Positions 6,838 to 9,587 of a stretch of DNA of 9,587 nt are shown here, piece by piece; the stretch's first letter is position 1, and every line of letters begins with the position of its first letter. This DNA is from Chloroflexota bacterium. Lineage in GTDB: Bacteria; Chloroflexota; UBA6077; FW602-bin22; JACPQP01. The DNA is taken from positions 1 to 9,587 of the forward strand of contig JACPQP010000081.1 in the NCBI GenBank assembly GCA_016190465.1, in the 5' to 3' direction. Position numbers and translations under genes: made by a program. The notes beneath the pieces were generated by a model that saw only the letters and a list, made by a program, of their open reading frames with translations, did not search any database and was not told the origin of the DNA.

Positions 6838-7477
6838 CGCCATCCTCGGCGTCGCCATCCTCATCCCCGTTGGCGTCGACCTCGATGTTCCGGGCGAGCC
6901 ACCGGGCCACCTCCGAGGCCTGCCGGGGCGGCTTCCAGCGCGTCGGGTCGAAGCGTGCCGCGATGAGCCTGAGACCCGAGGGGTCTCCCCGCGCGATCTC
7001 GTCCCGCAGGTCGAGGAGCCGCGGCACAAAGGGCTCGAAAGGGTCCTTGTCTGGCTCCATCCAATCGCCGGAGCTTTCCAGCCGACAGTAGATCGTGACC
7101 TTGATCTTGCCCCCGCTCTTGAGTGGCTCCACGCGGATGCCGGTGTCGTCGGGTCCGGTGACCTCGTCGAACGGCTCCAACCATTTCAGGGCCTCGGCCG
7201 AGTGGGGCACGGTGAAAGCGAAGGTCCACCAATCGTAGGATTCCGAGACCATGACCTCGAACGGTCCGGCGAAGAGCTGGTCCTCGGCTCCGGCCGGCAG
7301 GTCATAGCCCTCGACGTTGTAGGTGTAAGCCGCGGTGTGGGTCTCGACGCGGGCCCGTCGGGAGAAGCTCCCGGCGAGGCGCCGGGCGTGCTCGTCCAGA
7401 CGCTGGGGCGAATAGAACAGGTAGGAGGTCGAGCTGTGATCAGGTTGAAAAGTCGTGCGCTCGCCGAGAATCTTCAT
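6818..7477 (-). CDS. Unrecognised 219-aa protein with Asp/Gly-rich C-terminal tail
   Basis: I do not recognise a family. The protein is soluble, with no signal peptide or membrane segment. Its N-terminus (MKILGERTTFQ, then SSTSYLFYSPQ) looks well structured, with alternating beta-like segments around 55-115 (including VMVSESYDWWTFAFTV) and a second one near 130 (IKVTIYCRLESSGDW). A helical end follows (VPRLLDLRDEIARG at about 161-174 and ASEVARWLARNIEVD near 193). The last 18 residues, from about 202, are Asp/Gly/Glu only apart from Asn and Ala, ending DGDGDGGR. Start ATG 7477 has AGGAGG 13 nt upstream, within a small palindrome (7489-7502). The gene overlaps the radical-SAM start region, so the two are probably translated together. 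By position it may be the substrate or partner of the radical-SAM protein. It shows no HEPN RxxxxxH motif. Confidence 0.75.
   Translation of the reverse strand: MKILGERTTFQPDHSSTSYLFYSPQRLDEHARRLAGSFSRRARVETHTAAYTYNVEGYDLPAGAEDQLFAGPFEVMVSESYDWWTFAFTVPHSAEALKWLEPFDEVTGPDDTGIRVEPLKSGGKIKVTIYCRLESSGDWMEPDKDPFEPFVPRLLDLRDEIARGDPSGLRLIAARFDPTRWKPPRQASEVARWLARNIEVDANGDEDGDAEDGDGDGGR
6833..6862 (-). repeat. Tandem 15-bp repeat at the gene junction encoding an Asp/Gly tail
   Basis: On the minus strand GAGGATGGCGACGCC (6862-6848) is followed directly by GAGGATGGCGATGGT (6847-6833), matching at the first 11 bases and 12 of 15 overall. In the upstream gene these encode EDGDA and EDGDG. In the next frame the second copy supplies the ATG/GTG start cluster and a GAGG ribosome binding site for the radical-SAM gene. 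The repeat therefore shapes both a protein tail and a start site. Confidence 0.65.
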
Positions 7478-7530
7478 CGCTGCGCCAGATCCTCCTGAGG
7501 ATGTCCCAGATGCATGCGCGGTCGCGGTCT

Positions 7531-7833
7531 TCAGGCCGCATAGATCTCCTCGGCAGTCTCGAGGATCGCTCGTCGGCGGAACGGATTGCGTAAGCCCCGC
7601 TTCTCGACCAGGTCCACCTCGCGCCCGAAGATCGCCGCGAGCTCGTCCTGCATCCCCGCGAACTCGAACAGGCTGACCTTCGCGTCAGGCTCGAGGTCGA
7701 CGAGCACGTCGACGTCGCTGGCGGGCCGGAAGTCGTCGCGCAGCACCGACCCGAACAGGGCCAACGTCTTGACCTGGTGCCGCCGACAGAACTCGGCGAT
7801 CCGCTGGCGATCGATGGCGATTCTCGGAGTCAG
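7531..7833 (-). CDS. MNT-type minimal nucleotidyltransferase, orphan
   Basis: About 100 aa when read from CTG 7833. It has the full minimal nucleotidyltransferase signature: LALFGSVLRDDF with Gly28-Ser29, then SDVDVLVDLEP with Asp40 and Asp42 (the GS-x10-D-x-D pattern), and a third acidic residue, Asp74, in REVDLVEK. In MNT-HEPN pairs such proteins are antitoxins that AMPylate the HEPN RNase, but no HEPN gene lies beside this one. Start choice: no ATG or GTG is in frame. CTG 7833 has GGAGAGAGG 5 nt upstream and gives the usual family N-terminus (TPRIAIDRQRI). TTG 7902 lies 13 nt below the -10 hexamer of the predicted promoter and would add 23 residues with no family resemblance. The next gene starts 53 bp after its stop, so it may lead the 219-aa/radical-SAM/fucosidase operon. 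Confidence 0.85.
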   Translation of the reverse strand: MTPRIAIDRQRIAEFCRRHQVKTLALFGSVLRDDFRPASDVDVLVDLEPDAKVSLFEFAGMQDELAAIFGREVDLVEKRGLRNPFRRRAILETAEEIYAA

Positions 7834-7910
7834 CGTCGCCTCTCTCCACTGATCGTGACCGGTGTCACCTCGGTCGAGTTGACGATACCGCCTGGGGAGC
7901 AAGCTCTGGA

Positions 7911-7923
7911 TGCTATTGTAGCA
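7911..7923 (-). promoter_or_regulatory. Extended -10 promoter and overlapping palindrome upstream of the MNT gene
   Basis: On the minus strand TGC-TACAAT (7923-7915) forms an extended -10; no good -35 is seen at 17-18 bp. The site lies within a perfect 5-bp inverted repeat, TGCTA-N3-TAGCA (7911-7923), which could be an operator covering the -10. The 9-mer GTGCTACAA is shared with the abiEi promoter. The remaining part of the 7834-7973 gap is otherwise leader and the end of abiEii. Confidence 0.5.
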
Positions 7924-7973
7924 CCAATCTGAGCAGACCTGCCGCCTCCCAGGAGAGAGATGACCACTACCGT

Positions 7974-8636
7974 TCACTTCGCGAGGAAGCGGAGCGAGCG
8001 CTCGACCACTGCCAGCGCCTCGTCGAAGCTCGGGTAGCTGGGGACCAGCGCCCTCAGCGACTGCTCCCAGAGCGCGGCCTCCTCGCGGACCCGCTCGTAG
8101 AGCTGACCGCGGTCCCACCCGCCGGCCACCAGGGGTGGTCGGAACTTCACCTCGGTGATCATCTCGTTGACCTGCATCACCGGCACCTGGAACGGCTCGT
8201 GGAACGGGCTGCGGTAGTCCGCCAGGTCTGGATCGAGGACCAGGTCGCCCCGGAAGCTGATCTCGAGCTCGATGCTGTCGCGGTTGCCCAGCGGCCCGCG
8301 GTAGGTGATCGGGCGGACGAGGAACCCGTGGGCGGTGCGCCCCACCGGCTTCTCCGGGAAGGCCAGCCGGGGGTAGCGCACGGTCAGCGACTCCCGCAGG
8401 TCATCGAACTCGAGCCGGCGGCGGGCGACGTAGTCGACGTCCCGGGAGAGCCTTGCGCTCCCATAGATGTGGCGCAGGGCCTGCCCGCCCTTCAGCACGA
8501 GCACGTCGCGGTAGGGGCCCGTGGCATAGTTCCGGATGACCTCGGTCAAGACGAAGTCCTTCTCCAGGTAGACCGGGTCGACGCCGAGCTCCTCCGCCAG
8601 CTCGATGAGCCGGGCGGCGTTCACGCGGTCGGTCAC
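7974..8636 (-). CDS. abiEii: AbiEii/AbiGii-family nucleotidyltransferase toxin
   Basis: This 220-aa protein is the toxin half of an AbiE type IV toxin-antitoxin and abortive-infection module, a DNA polymerase beta-fold nucleotidyltransferase whose members act bacteriostatically during phage infection. Recognisable are EKDFVLTEVIR at 25-35, VLKGGQALRHIYGS at 47-60 and LSRDVDYVARRR at 63-74 with the catalytic Asp66 and Asp68, and the strand IELEISFRG at 122-130. The C-terminal helices (about 178-220) also fit the family. Between about 158 and 178 the sequence runs from VNEMITEVKFRPP straight to GGWDRGQLYERV: the usual EKLRAL..R and RDLYDL block appears to be missing, and the protein is short for the family. 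Start GTG 8636 overlaps the abiEi stop as GTGA. Activity is therefore uncertain. Confidence 0.88.
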   Translation of the reverse strand: MTDRVNAARLIELAEELGVDPVYLEKDFVLTEVIRNYATGPYRDVLVLKGGQALRHIYGSARLSRDVDYVARRRLEFDDLRESLTVRYPRLAFPEKPVGRTAHGFLVRPITYRGPLGNRDSIELEISFRGDLVLDPDLADYRSPFHEPFQVPVMQVNEMITEVKFRPPLVAGGWDRGQLYERVREEAALWEQSLRALVPSYPSFDEALAVVERSLRFLAK

Positions 8637-9475
8637 GAGGCGGCTCTCGCGAGCAGTGCTGCCTCGGCGATGTTGACCCGCAGATGCCAGCGTCGGTCGG
8701 GGAAGGCGCCGGCGGCCGAGGCCTTCGTGGAGAGCAGGGGCGCCAGCCCGCGCCGTCGGACCAGCGGGGCCAGGTCACGCGCCTCCGCCACGCCGAGACG
8801 GTCGAGGAGGTAGCCCAGCCGAGCGACGACCGCGGCGTCATCCAGCCGGGCCGCGTACTCCACCAGCCGGTCCACAGCGACGGTGCGCGCCTCCAGCCCG
8901 CGCCACAGCGCCTTTGCCACCTCTGGCACGCCACCTGCCAGCATTTCGTCGTCGAGGGAGTCGAGGATGGCCTTCTCCGGGCTGGCGACTGCAACCGCGA
9001 TCGTCGCCGCGCCGTTGAGGGCGATGAAGTCCTCGGTCTCGAACCCGAAGAACTTGCGCTCGGCAAGGCAGACGAACCGGTAGCGCCAGCCCTGGAACTC
9101 GACTGGCCGCTTGCGCTTGCCGCATAGCGCCACATAGACGACCCGTGGCACCTGCTCGGTGAGCTGGTGGTGCGAAAGGGCCGACCAGTACGAGATGTAG
9201 TGCTCCTCCGGGGCAATGCCCGAGGCGACCACGAAGGGGTGCTCGTGCCAGACACCGCGCCCCGCTCGGGGGACCACGAGGTACTTGCCCCCCTCGATCT
9301 TCGTGAGGCAGCCCTTGGTGCTGAGGCCGTGAACCACGTCACGCAACTGGGTGTCGCTGAAGTCTCGGAGGAGCCCGCGGTGCCTGGCCACCGAGAGCAC
9401 GGAGATGCCGCAGCGCTCGAGCGTGCTGAGCAGGCGTGTCTCCTGTGGGCCGAGGGCCATCGACGCACGTTTCAT
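8633..9475 (-). CDS. abiEi: AbiEi antitoxin and transcriptional repressor
   Basis: The antitoxin of the AbiE system, 280 aa from ATG 9475. Family members bind operator inverted repeats with an N-terminal winged helix and neutralise AbiEii with the C-terminal domain. Here residues about 8-70 form the winged helix (ETRLLSTLERCGISVLSV, FSDTQLRDVVHGLSTKG, then the wing IEGGKYLVV). The family core follows, with EEHYISYWSALSHHQL at 90-105, a beta-rich VYVALCGKRKRPVEF, and SPEKAILDSLDD at 165-176. The end (WHLRVNIAEAALL) carries the typical W-x-L-x-VN. The frame is open to 9535, but that upstream stretch overlaps the promoter and operator and is not expected to be translated. ATG 9475 has GGGAG 13 nt upstream, a little far. 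The toxin gene follows with a GTGA overlap, the usual antitoxin-toxin order. Confidence 0.9.
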   Translation of the reverse strand: MKRASMALGPQETRLLSTLERCGISVLSVARHRGLLRDFSDTQLRDVVHGLSTKGCLTKIEGGKYLVVPRAGRGVWHEHPFVVASGIAPEEHYISYWSALSHHQLTEQVPRVVYVALCGKRKRPVEFQGWRYRFVCLAERKFFGFETEDFIALNGAATIAVAVASPEKAILDSLDDEMLAGGVPEVAKALWRGLEARTVAVDRLVEYAARLDDAAVVARLGYLLDRLGVAEARDLAPLVRRRGLAPLLSTKASAAGAFPDRRWHLRVNIAEAALLARAAS

Positions 9476-9485
9476 GCTGCTAGGC

Positions 9486-9500
9486 TTGCTCCCTGAGCAA
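9486..9500 (-). promoter_or_regulatory. AbiEi operator candidate 2, over the Shine-Dalgarno
   Basis: TTGCTC-N3-GAGCAA is a perfect 6-bp inverted repeat. It contains the GGGAG ribosome binding site of abiEi and is centred about 20 bp from the first operator. It could act as a DNA operator, or as an RNA hairpin hiding the ribosome binding site. Confidence 0.5.
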
Positions 9501-9503
9501 TTC

Positions 9504-9522
9504 TGGTAACTACCAGTTACCA
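9504..9522 (-). promoter_or_regulatory. AbiEi operator candidate 1, at the transcription start
   Basis: TGGTAAC-N5-GTTACCA is a perfect 7-bp inverted repeat, AT-rich against its surroundings, sitting just downstream of the -10 where transcription should begin (near 9519). A repressor bound here would block initiation. AbiEi proteins are known to bind paired inverted repeats in their own promoter. Confidence 0.6.
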
Positions 9523-9525
9523 CAG

Positions 9526-9554
9526 GTTGTAGCACAGCGCCAGCGCCGCCGCAA
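9526..9554 (-). promoter_or_regulatory. Promoter of the abiEi-abiEii operon
   Basis: On the minus strand an extended -10, TGC-TACAAC (9534-9526), follows TTGCGG (9554-9549) at 17 bp. The -35 is weak (TTG only), which the TGn extension would compensate. Beyond it, 9555-9587 holds nothing I can assign. Confidence 0.5.
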
Positions 9555-9587
9555 CGTCATGTGAAGGGCCAGGGTGAAAAACGCACC

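Noticed and set aside
6844..7029. Longer N-terminus for the radical-SAM protein, up to 529 residues
   Set aside because: The extra residues are Arg/Ser/Pro-rich and overlap the well-structured 219-aa gene, so they are a shadow. The recognition domain begins well downstream.
6818..7833. HEPN-MNT toxin-antitoxin pair
   Set aside because: The protein next to the MNT lacks the HEPN RxxxxxH motif and the all-helical character, so it is not called as the toxin.
7834..8118. Longer N-terminus of the MNT protein, up to 195 residues
   Set aside because: It runs through the abiEii end and the promoter and is not family-like.
8401..9468. Open frame of 355 codons on the - strand
   Set aside because: It is an alternate frame of abiEi/abiEii, with Ser/Arg-rich translation and no family resemblance.

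Overview
This 9.6-kb, GC-rich window has compact operon-like blocks and frequent GTG, and possibly TTG or CTG, starts. It looks like a high-GC, non-proteobacterial chromosome. The style of the fused glycosyltransferase, the orphan MNT nucleotidyltransferase, the MftB-like radical-SAM protein and the short G/C-rich hairpin repeats all remind me of Chloroflexota (Thermomicrobia/Sphaerobacter-like). That placement is an inference from gene style; there is no rRNA or other phylogenetic marker here. I see no tRNA, rRNA, CRISPR array or transposase.

Left part, + strand (1-3926). A hairpin repeat opens the window. A small coiled-coil ORF follows and overlaps, by a GTGA junction, a large two-domain glycosyltransferase (GT2 fused to GT4), probably for cell-surface polysaccharide. 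The GT4 half carries an in-frame hairpin/direct-repeat insertion. A separate promoter (TTGACA-N17-TATTGT) and a strong Shine-Dalgarno serve a small MscS-type mechanosensitive channel gene. A 218-bp convergent intergenic region follows and contains a second copy of the repeat seen at the left edge.

Middle part, - strand (4145-7833). Reading leftward: an orphan MNT-type nucleotidyltransferase; an unrecognised 219-aa protein with an Asp/Gly-rich tail; a radical-SAM protein with an N-terminal PqqD/MftB-like peptide-recognition domain; and a GH29 alpha-L-fucosidase without a signal peptide. The 219-aa gene overlaps the radical-SAM gene, and the radical-SAM gene overlaps the fucosidase by ATGA, so these three are probably co-translated. 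This trio (unknown protein, RRE-radical SAM, glycosidase) is the best candidate for an undescribed system: possibly a peptide or protein modification cassette in which the 219-aa protein is the substrate or partner.

Right part, - strand (7974-9554). A complete AbiE-type toxin-antitoxin operon: the AbiEi antitoxin/repressor overlaps the AbiEii nucleotidyltransferase toxin by GTGA. Upstream of abiEi are an extended -10 promoter and two inverted repeats about 20 bp apart, one at the predicted transcription start and one on the Shine-Dalgarno, matching the known negative autoregulation of AbiE. AbiEii appears to have lost the segment that normally carries its Lys/Arg and RDxxD motifs. The MNT gene next door has a similar extended -10 promoter, sharing the 9-mer GTGCTACAA, with a small palindrome over its -10.
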